The position numbers and the translations under genes are program-made. DNA of 40,176 nt from Flavobacterium sp. UGB4466 (GTDB lineage Bacteria; Bacteroidota; Bacteroidia; Flavobacteriales; Flavobacteriaceae). The notes beneath the pieces were generated by a model. The model saw only the letters and a list, made by a program, of their open reading frames with translations. It had not been told where the DNA came from and searched no databases. The stretch covers positions 1 through 40,176 of the forward strand of contig NZ_CAGKLC010000040.1 of NCBI RefSeq assembly GCF_903469665.1. The letters run 5' to 3'. Positions 16,434 to 24,583 of this stretch are shown one piece after another (the first letter of the stretch is position 1; each line of letters opens with the position of its first letter).

Positions 16434-17816
16434 ATGAATAAAACACTTTGGGAAAAGGTTTTAGCATTTAGTTTTGATCAACCAAATGATCAATATGGGT
16501 TTTCAACAAGATTAGCACTAGAGAATCATTGGACGATTCATTTTACTCAAAGTGCCATAGTTGAATATAAAAAGTTTCTTTTTCTGGCCGCAACCAATAA
16601 CGAAATGGTTTCACCTTCAGAAATTGTTGATATTGTCTGGCATCAACACTTAATTTTTACTAATTCTTATTCAGATTTCTGTGATTTATTAGGAAAAAGA
16701 ATAGAACATATTCCCTCAACTCATAATAGATCAGAATTTGATAAGTTTAAAATGGCAAAAGAAAGGACAAAGGAGCTTTATGAAGTTAATTTTGGTCCAC
16801 AGTTAGCTGAAATTTGGCATTATCATAATGAATTAGATTCTTTACATTTAGAGAGAAGCAGCTATGAAATTTCAAAACTTAGAAAAAACTTTTTAATCTA
16901 TACCATCGCTCTGTCATTTCCGGTGTGTTTGGTTCTCTTTTCATTTTTAATAAAAATTAATAATCCTAATTTCCTTATAGCATATCTTTTGCTTTTTGTT
17001 GTTGTAATTTTATTCTTGAAATTTTACGTCCGAAAAAGTTTTCTTTCGCTATATGATACAATTAAGTCCAATTTTATTTTGCAGAATCTTACGGCACTTG
17101 AGATGGTGTTTTTTAGAGAAAACAAACTGGATGCTGTCGTTCATGGAGTGGTAAATAATTTGATTATAAATCATAAAATTAAGATTTTAACAAATGATAG
17201 ATTAGAATTAATTGATGAAAGTTTCGTTGAAAATCGATATGAGAATTGTATAGTCGAGATTATGAAAGATTTTGAGCCAATGTCTTATAAGGAATTATGC
17301 AAGACTGCCTCGCAAAAACCTATTTTTGAGCAGCTTCAGAAAGCTACCTATAGAATAAGAAACAGAATTTTTGATTCGAAAAAATTTGCGAATGTAGTGA
17401 TCCTTGTAATGAGTATTTTAGGATTCTTGTTAAGCATTGGTTTTAGCCGATTTATAACTGGGGTTTGGAGAGGTAAGCCTATTACATTTTTACTTTTTGC
17501 GATTGTCCCTTTGGTTTTAGTTTCGTTGTATTATATCAATCAGGTATTGAATTTAATGTTTACAACTATTATTCCTTCTGTTTTTGAAGATAAGGCAAGG
17601 ATAGTAACAGCACATGAAAAGAATTGGGAGTGGGATTATTTTCTTTATGGAAATGTAATAGTAGCAAGTTCATTCATGCCATTGATTAATTACAATACAA
17701 ATTCAGTTTCTTCAAATAATTTTATCAGTTCAGGATCATGCGGGACTTCTTCATGCGGGACTTCTTCGTGCGGAAGTTCTTGCGGTTCTTCGTGTGGAGG
17801 GTGCGGTGGTGACTAA
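16434..17816 (+). CDS. GRDP-like/TIGR04222-like membrane protein with Cys-Gly-Ser tail
   Basis: This 460-residue protein has four parts. Residues 55-95 (PSEIVDIVWHQHLIFTNSY and DFCDLLGKRIEHIP) match the glycine-rich-domain-containing-protein-like motif (WHxH, FC, G, H). Two membrane segments follow at 153-173 and 178-198. Residues 217-262 (LTALEMVFFRENKLDAVVHG...) resemble the TIGR04222 region, and two more membrane segments lie at 318-340 and 350-368. The last 30 residues are almost only Gly, Ser, Thr and Cys, with six Cys at 436, 441, 446, 450, 454 and 457. Similar tails end TIGR04222 proteins. The role is unknown; metal binding or post-translational modification of the tail are guesses. 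Codon use is more AT-rich than in its neighbours. Confidence 0.7.
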   Translation: MNKTLWEKVLAFSFDQPNDQYGFSTRLALENHWTIHFTQSAIVEYKKFLFLAATNNEMVSPSEIVDIVWHQHLIFTNSYSDFCDLLGKRIEHIPSTHNRSEFDKFKMAKERTKELYEVNFGPQLAEIWHYHNELDSLHLERSSYEISKLRKNFLIYTIALSFPVCLVLFSFLIKINNPNFLIAYLLLFVVVILFLKFYVRKSFLSLYDTIKSNFILQNLTALEMVFFRENKLDAVVHGVVNNLIINHKIKILTNDRLELIDESFVENRYENCIVEIMKDFEPMSYKELCKTASQKPIFEQLQKATYRIRNRIFDSKKFANVVILVMSILGFLLSIGFSRFITGVWRGKPITFLLFAIVPLVLVSLYYINQVLNLMFTTIIPSVFEDKARIVTAHEKNWEWDYFLYGNVIVASSFMPLINYNTNSVSSNNFISSGSCGTSSCGTSSCGSSCGSSCGGCGGD

Positions 17817-17835
17817 AAGAAATCATTAAAAAAAC

Positions 17836-17872
17836 AAACATTCCGTCCCAGAAATCTGAAACGGAATGTTTT
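17836..17872. terminator. bidirectional terminator between convergent genes
   Basis: AAACATTCCGT and ACGGAATGTTT form an 11-bp perfect stem with a 14-nt loop that itself holds CAG-AAAT-CTG. T- or A-runs lie on both sides. An extra palindrome ATAACAATTGTTAT at 17895-17908 lies between it and the minus-strand DUF4374 gene. Confidence 0.8.
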
Positions 17873-17935
17873 AATTAAAAAAAAAACTCAAGTAATAACA
17901 ATTGTTATGAGTGCTTTTACTGCTTGTGCAGCTTT

Positions 17936-19273
17936 TTAGAATACTCCAATATAATGGTTTCCTGCTTTGTTTACCAGTTTAGCTCCTTTAGTAACAGCTC
18001 CTGTTGGGATATCGATAACGTAAATGTTTCCGTCTTTTCCAACTGGTGTAACCGCTAAGTAAAGCTCATTTCCATCCACTACAAAACCTTGGTACTGACC
18101 AAAATCTATAGCTGCGTCATAAGCAATGCCTTCTACTTTTTTAGCCGTTTTAGCATTTAAATCTACTCTTGCAACAAATCCTTGTTTTCCTGTTGCGGTT
18201 TGTGTGTAAAGTACATAAGCAATTCCGTTTCCTGCATATCTCCAGGCATCGATATAAGATCCTTTTATACCTAATGCAGCATCAAGACTAATTACAAATG
18301 AGTCATCATATTGATTGTTTTGGTTGATTCTTACAATATAAGAACCTCTGTTGGTATCTCTTTGGGTAGCCTGATAAATGTTACCGTCAGTTCCTAAGAA
18401 ACTATTGAAGCTACGGAAACCGCTCGTATCTCCAAAACCAACTTTTGAAGAAATAATTTGTGGGTTCGCTAATGATGGATAATCTACTACAACAGATTTA
18501 GCACCTAAACGGTCATAGGCAGTTTCGATTTGTCCTGTAGCCGGATTCGTTTTACGCAACCATGTCCCGATAATTATTTTGTTTCCCGCTTTGTTGATCG
18601 TAGGAGCATCTAAACGGAAAATATGGTGTCCCAAAGCTTCTTCCTGAGGGCTTAATGGAAGTTCATACTGATCGTATTTTGAAATACGAATACCTTTAAG
18701 GTCTAAAGCAAGAACAGTAGCAGTACCTCTTGTATACATATACGTTTTGTCCGGATTTGTTTTAATTACGGGAGAAGTTACATTTACAGCTACACCGGTT
18801 TTGTCTCCGTCAAAAAGTTTATTCCATCTTGGAGATGTTCCTGCATATTGAGAAATGTTTACGGTTGTACCTGATTGTGTAAAGTTTTTAGCTCCATTTA
18901 CGGTATAGGTCATAAATTCTCCACCATTAGCTCCGGTATAAGTAATGTTGAAAAGCGTTTTTCCGTCTACAGAAGATTGCAAACGAGCTGTTCTGTTGGA
19001 TTGTACCGGCATACCATCTGCATAAACATTAATCGAATAGTTTGGATCTTTGGCGTTTTTCTTAGTTACGGCATAAACCATAGTTCCCCCGTTTCCGTCT
19101 CCTGGATTTTCCTGCATTAATGCTCCCGAAACCGTAATCCAGCGATCAGTTGTTTCAGGATTTATTGGATCTGCAGTTTTCTCATCATTGCTACTACAGC
19201 TTGTAGTCAATGAAAATACACCTAAAACTAGACCAGATGTAAATAGTTTAAACATATTTTTTCTCATATTCAT
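17936..19273 (-). CDS. DUF4374 lipoprotein, TonB-receptor partner
   Basis: The 445-residue lipoprotein has lipobox TTSC (Cys26) followed by SSNDEK. The body is a beta-propeller-like DUF4374 repeat protein, with stretches such as GGTMVYAVTKKN, KTLFNITYTGANGGEFMTY and NGNELYL-type strands. DUF4374 genes nearly always sit beside a TonB-dependent receptor, often one linked to iron or siderophore uptake. Here the receptor is directly upstream with an 18-nt gap, so they form one operon. It is probably surface or periplasmic and helps capture the ligand; its ligand is unknown. Confidence 0.88.
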   Translation of the reverse strand: MNMRKNMFKLFTSGLVLGVFSLTTSCSSNDEKTADPINPETTDRWITVSGALMQENPGDGNGGTMVYAVTKKNAKDPNYSINVYADGMPVQSNRTARLQSSVDGKTLFNITYTGANGGEFMTYTVNGAKNFTQSGTTVNISQYAGTSPRWNKLFDGDKTGVAVNVTSPVIKTNPDKTYMYTRGTATVLALDLKGIRISKYDQYELPLSPQEEALGHHIFRLDAPTINKAGNKIIIGTWLRKTNPATGQIETAYDRLGAKSVVVDYPSLANPQIISSKVGFGDTSGFRSFNSFLGTDGNIYQATQRDTNRGSYIVRINQNNQYDDSFVISLDAALGIKGSYIDAWRYAGNGIAYVLYTQTATGKQGFVARVDLNAKTAKKVEGIAYDAAIDFGQYQGFVVDGNELYLAVTPVGKDGNIYVIDIPTGAVTKGAKLVNKAGNHYIGVF

Positions 19274-19292
19274 TGTATTAAAAAATTAGATA

Positions 19293-21701
19293 TTAAAAGT
19301 TATTAAGGGTATAATTCAGTTTTAGATAAAAAGCACGTCCGGGTTTTTGAACAGCGTAATTATCGAAAACTTGTTTATCAAAAATGTTCTTGGCATCAAT
19401 ACTTACCACAAATTGTTTGTTCGGAAAAACATAACTCAAACCTAAATCCTGTGCAAATTGGGCTGGTGTTTTGGAATCCGGTACGTCAATCCAAATTGTT
19501 GGAAAAGGATCTACATAACCAAAGTTGTAGTACAAATTCAACTGTGATTTCTTTTGAATCAGTTCATTAAAGTTGTACTGAACGTTTCCGTTTACGGTAA
19601 AGAAAGGTTCATTAGGGATTTGTCTGTTGTAAAAATCCAGCTCCTTCCCATTATCATCGTATTTCTTTTTGTATAAGGAGTTGAATCTTGACAGGTTCAT
19701 CGATACAAACAAACGGTCGTTATAGCTATAATTAAAGGATGCTTCATAGCCAATGGATTGCGCACGTCCCAGATTGTCAAACGGTAAAACCTGTATGGCA
19801 TCATTCACTCTGTCATTGGAGACACGAACAATTCGATCTCGGGTATTTCTTGAAAAACCTGTTGCAGCAACCGAAATTTTGTGCGTATTTATGGCGTAAG
19901 GGCCAAATTGTAATCCTAAATTGAAATTGTTACTTTGCTCCGGTTTTAGATTGGGGTTAGCCAGTACATTTTCACTGGGTCTTCCAAATATTTCAGTTGC
20001 ACCTGGTAATCTGATGGCTTTTTCTGCTGATGCCGTAATCATAAGTTCAGGAGTAACAAAGTAGGAAGCGGCCAGCCCGTATCCAAATAGCGGAGTTGTA
20101 CTTTTACTAATCTTTTCCACTACCGTGGTTTGCCCGTTTTGTGTGACCAATTCCGGTTTTCTGTGGTTTACTTTTTGTTCGTAAAACTTACCGAAAATAT
20201 TGGTTCTCAGACGGGAGTCAAAAGCCTGCATTTCGTAGGCTAGGGAAGTAACCGTTTTTTGTAAATCAGATGTGGCTTCAAAATCTCTTTGAAATTCCGG
20301 TTTGATTAAATCGTCTTCATTTCTATCCAGTGTATAGAATAAATTGCTGAATATAAATCTGTTTTTTTCATTTAGATTATAAGTCAATACGGTTCTGGAG
20401 CTAAGTACATTCTCTGAGATGGTATTGATTGTTGGTGCACCTTGTTGTGCCCCCGTATAAGATAAAAGGGGTTTGCCTGTCCTTAAATCTATTACTCTTT
20501 CACCAAACCAGTTGTAAGTCCATCTGACAGTATCATTTACGATTTGATGTTTACCGCTGTAGACCGTGTTGGTTGAAAAATCCAGTTTTTTAAATAGGAA
20601 ATCTTTTTTAGAGTAGTTCAGACTTAAAACAGTCGCATCAGCTTCGGAGAAACGACCTTTATAAGGTTTTGTCATGTATTGACCGTGCTGAATTTGATTG
20701 TGATCTTCAGAGACATTTAACCCAATTAGAAAATTGTCGGCCCATTTGACATTGGTAAAACCGGCTTCAAATCTTCCTCCGTAGGATCTGTATCGGTTTT
20801 CGAAACGTTTAACCCGCACCGCTTCACGAGTTCCGTCCGGTGCTATATTGTAAATAAATCTTCCCCATACTTCATAATCGTTATCAGAATAATTATAAAA
20901 ACCGGATCCTTTTACCGTAAAACCTGATTTTGCGCGATAGGTTGTATTAAAGTTAGACTGAATAGTATTGAAAGAACCATAAGAAGCAGAGGCATTCAGT
21001 GTATTTTTGGCACCTTTTTTTAGAATCACATTTATAGCTCCACCCAAGGCATCATCAGCGAGTTCTGCAGGAGTGACTCCTTTGTACACTTCGATGCGCT
21101 CGATTAAGGCCGGGGGTATACTGTTAAGACTAAAGGAGGAGCCGTAGGTATCTAATGGAATTCCGTCAATAAAAATTCGGATGGCATTTCCGGACATTCC
21201 GTTCAGATTGTAATTTACGCTTGAACCTAATCCACCGTTTTGTCGGATTCGTACACCCGCAGAGCGGTCAAGTAATTCATTGGTTTGCAGATTTCGAGTG
21301 GCAGCGTCTTTAGTTTCTATCACATTGACAGAGAAACCTTTGGTCATAATTTCTCTTTTTACCGATGTCTTTTTTACAACAACCTCTTTTAAGGCTTTTG
21401 GATCATTTGATTTTTCCAATGAGATATTTACCTGAGCAGTAGGACTGTTTAAAGTTACCTTTACTGTTTTAGTTTTCGCTTCAAGTGATGTAATTTCGAG
21501 AATGTATGTACCGTAAGCAACATTTTTAATTTCAAATTGACCATTGTTACCAACTAAGGCAAATTTTTGAGTTCCGGCAATTGTAACTGAGGCACCAAAT
21601 GCAGATTCAGAATTTTCAAAAGTAACTTTTCCTTTAATATTCCCATTTTGGGACCAAACTGAAAAATGAACGAATACCAACAATAACAATAAAAACCTCA
21701 T
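19293..21701 (-). CDS. TonB-dependent outer-membrane receptor
   Basis: The 802-residue receptor has a signal peptide (1-17), then a carboxypeptidase-like regulatory domain (about 20-100, GNIKGKVTFENSESAFGASV), a plug (about 110-230, including RQNGGLGSSVNYNLNGMSG and DDALGGAINVILKKG) and a 22-strand barrel ending in KLNYTLNNF with terminal Phe. The lack of a SusD gene and the DUF4374 partner point to uptake of a metal chelate or similar small ligand rather than a glycan. Its promoter region carries several palindromes that may bind Fur or another repressor. Confidence 0.93.
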   Translation of the reverse strand: MRFLLLLLVFVHFSVWSQNGNIKGKVTFENSESAFGASVTIAGTQKFALVGNNGQFEIKNVAYGTYILEITSLEAKTKTVKVTLNSPTAQVNISLEKSNDPKALKEVVVKKTSVKREIMTKGFSVNVIETKDAATRNLQTNELLDRSAGVRIRQNGGLGSSVNYNLNGMSGNAIRIFIDGIPLDTYGSSFSLNSIPPALIERIEVYKGVTPAELADDALGGAINVILKKGAKNTLNASASYGSFNTIQSNFNTTYRAKSGFTVKGSGFYNYSDNDYEVWGRFIYNIAPDGTREAVRVKRFENRYRSYGGRFEAGFTNVKWADNFLIGLNVSEDHNQIQHGQYMTKPYKGRFSEADATVLSLNYSKKDFLFKKLDFSTNTVYSGKHQIVNDTVRWTYNWFGERVIDLRTGKPLLSYTGAQQGAPTINTISENVLSSRTVLTYNLNEKNRFIFSNLFYTLDRNEDDLIKPEFQRDFEATSDLQKTVTSLAYEMQAFDSRLRTNIFGKFYEQKVNHRKPELVTQNGQTTVVEKISKSTTPLFGYGLAASYFVTPELMITASAEKAIRLPGATEIFGRPSENVLANPNLKPEQSNNFNLGLQFGPYAINTHKISVAATGFSRNTRDRIVRVSNDRVNDAIQVLPFDNLGRAQSIGYEASFNYSYNDRLFVSMNLSRFNSLYKKKYDDNGKELDFYNRQIPNEPFFTVNGNVQYNFNELIQKKSQLNLYYNFGYVDPFPTIWIDVPDSKTPAQFAQDLGLSYVFPNKQFVVSIDAKNIFDKQVFDNYAVQKPGRAFYLKLNYTLNNF

Positions 21702-21728
21702 GATTTATGTACTTCTTAAATAGAAATG

Positions 21729-21736
21729 CAAAGCTA
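21729..21736 (-). promoter_or_regulatory. TAGCTTTG, -7 element of the TonB receptor operon
   Basis: On the minus strand this matches TAnnTTTG and lies 27 nt before the receptor start codon. The ATTTA-ATC-TAAAT palindrome at 21750-21762 would cover the -33 position. Confidence 0.55.
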
Positions 21737-21749
21737 AATCATTGTTTAT

Positions 21750-21806
21750 ATTTAATCTAAATAAAGGAATTAGAAGATCATTAGAATTACATTAGAAATT
21801 CTAATG
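21750..21806. promoter_or_regulatory. palindrome cluster, candidate repressor sites (Fur-like?)
   Basis: ATTTA-ATC-TAAAT (21750-21762) is followed by CATTAGAA at 21779-21786 and 21790-21797, an 11-bp direct repeat. The second copy forms the perfect 17-bp palindrome CATTAGAAATTCTAATG (21790-21806). The cluster lies just upstream of the receptor promoter. The A/T-rich inverted layout fits an iron-type repressor, but I cannot confirm which. The rest of the 368-bp gap to the AraC gene shows nothing further. Confidence 0.45.
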
Positions 21807-22069
21807 TTGGGATAGATTTAGATTTAGAAGTCTAAGAATCGGATGTGTTTTGTACTATTATACTTTTAAATTACCAAGGTCGAAATTAAGAATAGTTCAC
21901 TGAAAGGTTTGGTGTTCTGTGTTTGTGGTTGATAAACAGTTGTTTGTGTTGTGCTGCAATAGTACATAATAATTTCTTAATTTTGAAATGAATTATTGCC
22001 AAAATAAGGTCAGTTTTTGAAATGGCTTTTGTTTGTTTTATAATCGTTTGTCTCTAATTTCTTCTAATT

Positions 22070-22903
22070 ATGCTTTCTTTTCAAACCAACCATCAGGAAT
22101 TTATTCCGGCCGAAGAATTACAAAAAAGCGTAAAGTGCTTTTGGTATGATAAGATTGATTACGGGAGAGTACCATCGAATTTTGAAGTGATACCGGATGG
22201 TTATGCTGAAATTATTTTTTATTTTGGAAATGAGCTTCGTATTTCTTCTAATGGAGTTATGAAACCACTGACATCACCATTTATGATTGGGTTACTCCAT
22301 CAGCCGGCTGTTTTCAATTCGGTCAATTCGCTTGAAATTATCGGTATTAGGTGTTATCCGTGGATGGTTTTTGATCTGCTTGAATTGTCTTCCCAAAAGG
22401 GTAAGGTGGGAGTACAGGCTTTTGAGCATCCTATTGCTAAACTTCAGTCTGTTTTGAACGATCTGATCGCTTCACACAAAATTGAAGAGGCAATTGCTAA
22501 AGTCGAAGACTATTTTTTGACAGTAGAAGTAAAATCTGGCACTAACACTTTGTTATCTAAAGCAGGTGCCGCCATGACAGTGGCTGGAGGAAGTATGTCG
22601 GTTGGTGAGGTTGCTGCGGTTTCTCATGTTACAATACGTACTTTAGAAAGAAATTTTAAGCAATCGGCAGGTTATACGGTTAAAAATGTTTCGGCTGTCA
22701 TGCGCTTTGAACAGGCTCGCAACCGATTATGGTTCGAGCCCAATCTAAGTATTGCCAGTTTAGCGCAGGAATTAGGTTATACGGATCAGTCTCACTTGAG
22801 CAGAGAATTTAAACGTTACAGTGGTACCACACCGGGTGCATTTGCACGAAAAGCAAAGCAACAGATGGTAAATTATGATTTTGTCGCATTTATACAATCC
22901 TAA
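22070..22903 (+). CDS. AraC-family transcriptional regulator
   Basis: The 277-residue protein has an N-terminal cupin-like domain of the DUF6597 type (FIPAEELQKSVKCFWY...IPDGYAEIIFYFG). A C-terminal double helix-turn-helix follows at about 175-262, with SVGEVAAVSHVTIRTLERNFKQSAGY and ASLAQELGYTDQSHLSREFKRYSGTTPGAF. This is the usual activator layout. The Tet(X)-like gene starts 46 nt downstream on the same strand and is the obvious target or operon partner; the divergent TonB receptor is another candidate. Confidence 0.93.
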   Translation: MLSFQTNHQEFIPAEELQKSVKCFWYDKIDYGRVPSNFEVIPDGYAEIIFYFGNELRISSNGVMKPLTSPFMIGLLHQPAVFNSVNSLEIIGIRCYPWMVFDLLELSSQKGKVGVQAFEHPIAKLQSVLNDLIASHKIEEAIAKVEDYFLTVEVKSGTNTLLSKAGAAMTVAGGSMSVGEVAAVSHVTIRTLERNFKQSAGYTVKNVSAVMRFEQARNRLWFEPNLSIASLAQELGYTDQSHLSREFKRYSGTTPGAFARKAKQQMVNYDFVAFIQS

Positions 22904-22949
22904 AATAACCGGATAGCAGAATTTTGTCATTCTTAATTTAGAAGATAAA

Positions 22950-24080
22950 ATGATGTTATTAAAAGATCAAAAAGTAGCCATTATTGGTGCAGGACCAGTT
23001 GGTCTTACTATGGCAAAATTACTACAGCAAAACGGAGTCGATGTTACCGTTTATGAAAGAGATTTAAATGCCCAAACCAGAATTTCAGGTGGAACACTTG
23101 ATCTTCACAAAGGTTCGGGGCAAGAAGCTTTAAAACAAGCAGGTTTATTAGAGGGTTATTTGGATAAGGCACTACCCATGGGAAGAACAGTAGCAGATCC
23201 CCGGGGAAATGTATTATTTTCTAAAACAATAACCGAAGAAGAACGTTATGATAATCCCGAAATCAACAGGAACGATTTAAGATTGTTATTGCTTAATAGT
23301 TTGAAAATTGATACTGTAGTCTGGGACAGCAAGTTTACCAATCTTAAAGCCGACAGCGGAAAATGGTTTTTGGAATTTGAAAACGGGACAAATGCGATTG
23401 CCGATTTTGTTATTGGAGCTAATGGAGGAATGTCTAAAGCCAGAAAATTTATCACACCCGCTACAATCGAATATACCGGAACATTGATGATACAAGGCGA
23501 GGTGCTTTGTCCGGAAACATCCTGCAGGAAGTTTAATAAATGGTGTAACGGCACTATACTTATGACTTCTGGAAAAGAAGGCTTGTTGGTTGCGAATCCA
23601 AAGAATGGAAAAGTATTGAGTTATAATATCATTTTCAAAAGTCCGAAGGAGTTTATCAGGAAAGATGGTACTTTTGAGAGTACCGATGGTATTCGAAAGT
23701 ACCTCTTAAATCGGTTTTCTGAATGGGATGAATGTTATATAGAATTGCTTGAAGCTACTTCTTCTTTTGTTTTATGGCCAACAAGGAAGATCAGTTTAGA
23801 TGATCAGTGGAAAAAAGAGCGTCCGCTGCCGATCACACTCATAGGAGATGCGGCGCATATTATGCCTCCATTTGCGGGCCAGGGAGCCAATATTGGATTA
23901 TTAGATGCTTTAATTTTATCGAATAATCTGACCAATGGAGAATTTGAAACGATAGAGGAAGCAATCAGCGATTACGAACAAAAGATGTTTGTTTATGCCA
24001 CACAAGCACAACTCGAGACGGCAACTAACGAAATAGCAATGCTAAGTCCTGATTTTTCTTTCCTGAAATTTTACAGGTAA
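22950..24080 (+). CDS. Tet(X)-like FAD-dependent monooxygenase
   Basis: The 376-residue flavoprotein is closely similar along its whole length to the tetracycline monooxygenase Tet(X), judged from memory. Shared segments include GAGPVGLTMAKLLQQNG (FAD dinucleotide fold), GGTLDLHKGSGQEA, DNPEINRNDLR, GGMSKARKF and GDAAHIMPPFAGQGAN. The C-terminal helix NEIAM keeps the Asn and Met that contact substrate in Tet(X), and the Gln of MIQGEV is also kept. However, the His-Phe-Gly of the Tet(X) substrate pocket reads Ser-Tyr-Asn here (LSYNIIF), and the pocket Arg is missing (ILMTSGKEG). It is cytoplasmic, using NAD(P)H and oxygen. Whether it acts on tetracyclines is doubtful; it may be a chromosomal relative with another substrate. 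Confidence 0.88.
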   Translation: MMLLKDQKVAIIGAGPVGLTMAKLLQQNGVDVTVYERDLNAQTRISGGTLDLHKGSGQEALKQAGLLEGYLDKALPMGRTVADPRGNVLFSKTITEEERYDNPEINRNDLRLLLLNSLKIDTVVWDSKFTNLKADSGKWFLEFENGTNAIADFVIGANGGMSKARKFITPATIEYTGTLMIQGEVLCPETSCRKFNKWCNGTILMTSGKEGLLVANPKNGKVLSYNIIFKSPKEFIRKDGTFESTDGIRKYLLNRFSEWDECYIELLEATSSFVLWPTRKISLDDQWKKERPLPITLIGDAAHIMPPFAGQGANIGLLDALILSNNLTNGEFETIEEAISDYEQKMFVYATQAQLETATNEIAMLSPDFSFLKFYR

Positions 24081-24115
24081 TTTTCTGGTTTTATTTTTAT
24101 AAAGTGTCGTGTAAT

Positions 24116-24189
24116 AAATAGCCACGAATTCACGAATTTTTTCTAATTTGTATTCTTAAAAAATTTGTGAATTCGTGGCTATTTTTTTT
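24116..24189. repeat. 27-bp-stem hairpin, repeat and terminator
   Basis: The arms at 24116-24142 and 24158-24184 pair over 27 positions with one G-U, around GCCACGAATTCAC, with a 15-nt loop and eight T after the stem. GCCACgAATT-type hairpins recur between genes in Flavobacterium. This one follows the Tet(X)-like gene and would terminate its transcript. A shorter relative is at 27879-27929. Confidence 0.75.
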
Positions 24190-24309
24190 AAGGTTATAGA
24201 TTAAAAGAAAGAAATCTGAAATTATTAAAAAAATGCTTCAATATTAGCGCTTTGAAGGGATAAAAATCTGCATTATATGCTAACCCGAGCGATAGCGAAC
24301 TGGCGAAGC

Positions 24310-24570
24310 AATCTGCGTGAAATAAAACCCTCGCAGAGGCGCAAAAGCGCAAGGTTTTAGATTGGAGTATTTGAAGACTTCGTACAGAAACAGCTTAGCG
24401 TCTTCGCGACTTTGCGAGAAATAAAAATCTGCGTGAAATAAAACTCTCGCAGAGGCGCAAAAGCGCAAAGTTTTGCATTGGAGTATTTGATGTCTTTAAA
24501 GAGAAAGATCTTAGCGTCTTCGTGACTTTGCGAGAAACAAAAATCTGCGTAAAAAAATACACTCGCAGAG
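24310..24570. repeat. 116-bp tandem repeat, two full and one partial copy
   Basis: Units start at 24310, 24426 and 24542 with AATCTGCGT, an exact 116-bp period; the last copy ends at 24570. Each unit holds CTCGCAGAGGCGCAAAAGCG near its start and an imperfect inverse of it (CGCGACTTTGCGAG in the first copy) near its end, 19 of 25 positions alike, so each can fold as a long hairpin. The 24250-24309 flank has a different GC-rich motif, CCCGAGCGATAGCGAAC. No gene lies in the 503-bp gap; open frames here are only repeat translation. Confidence 0.75.
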
Positions 24571-24583
24571 TATCTTCAACAGA

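Noticed and set aside
22950..24080. Calling the gene tet(X) or a tetracycline-resistance gene
   Set aside because: Substrate-pocket residues differ from Tet(X) and no activity can be inferred; kept as Tet(X)-like.
24280..24468. Minus-strand 62-codon frame
   Set aside because: It lies within the 116-bp repeats and repeats its own peptide; no start context or family.
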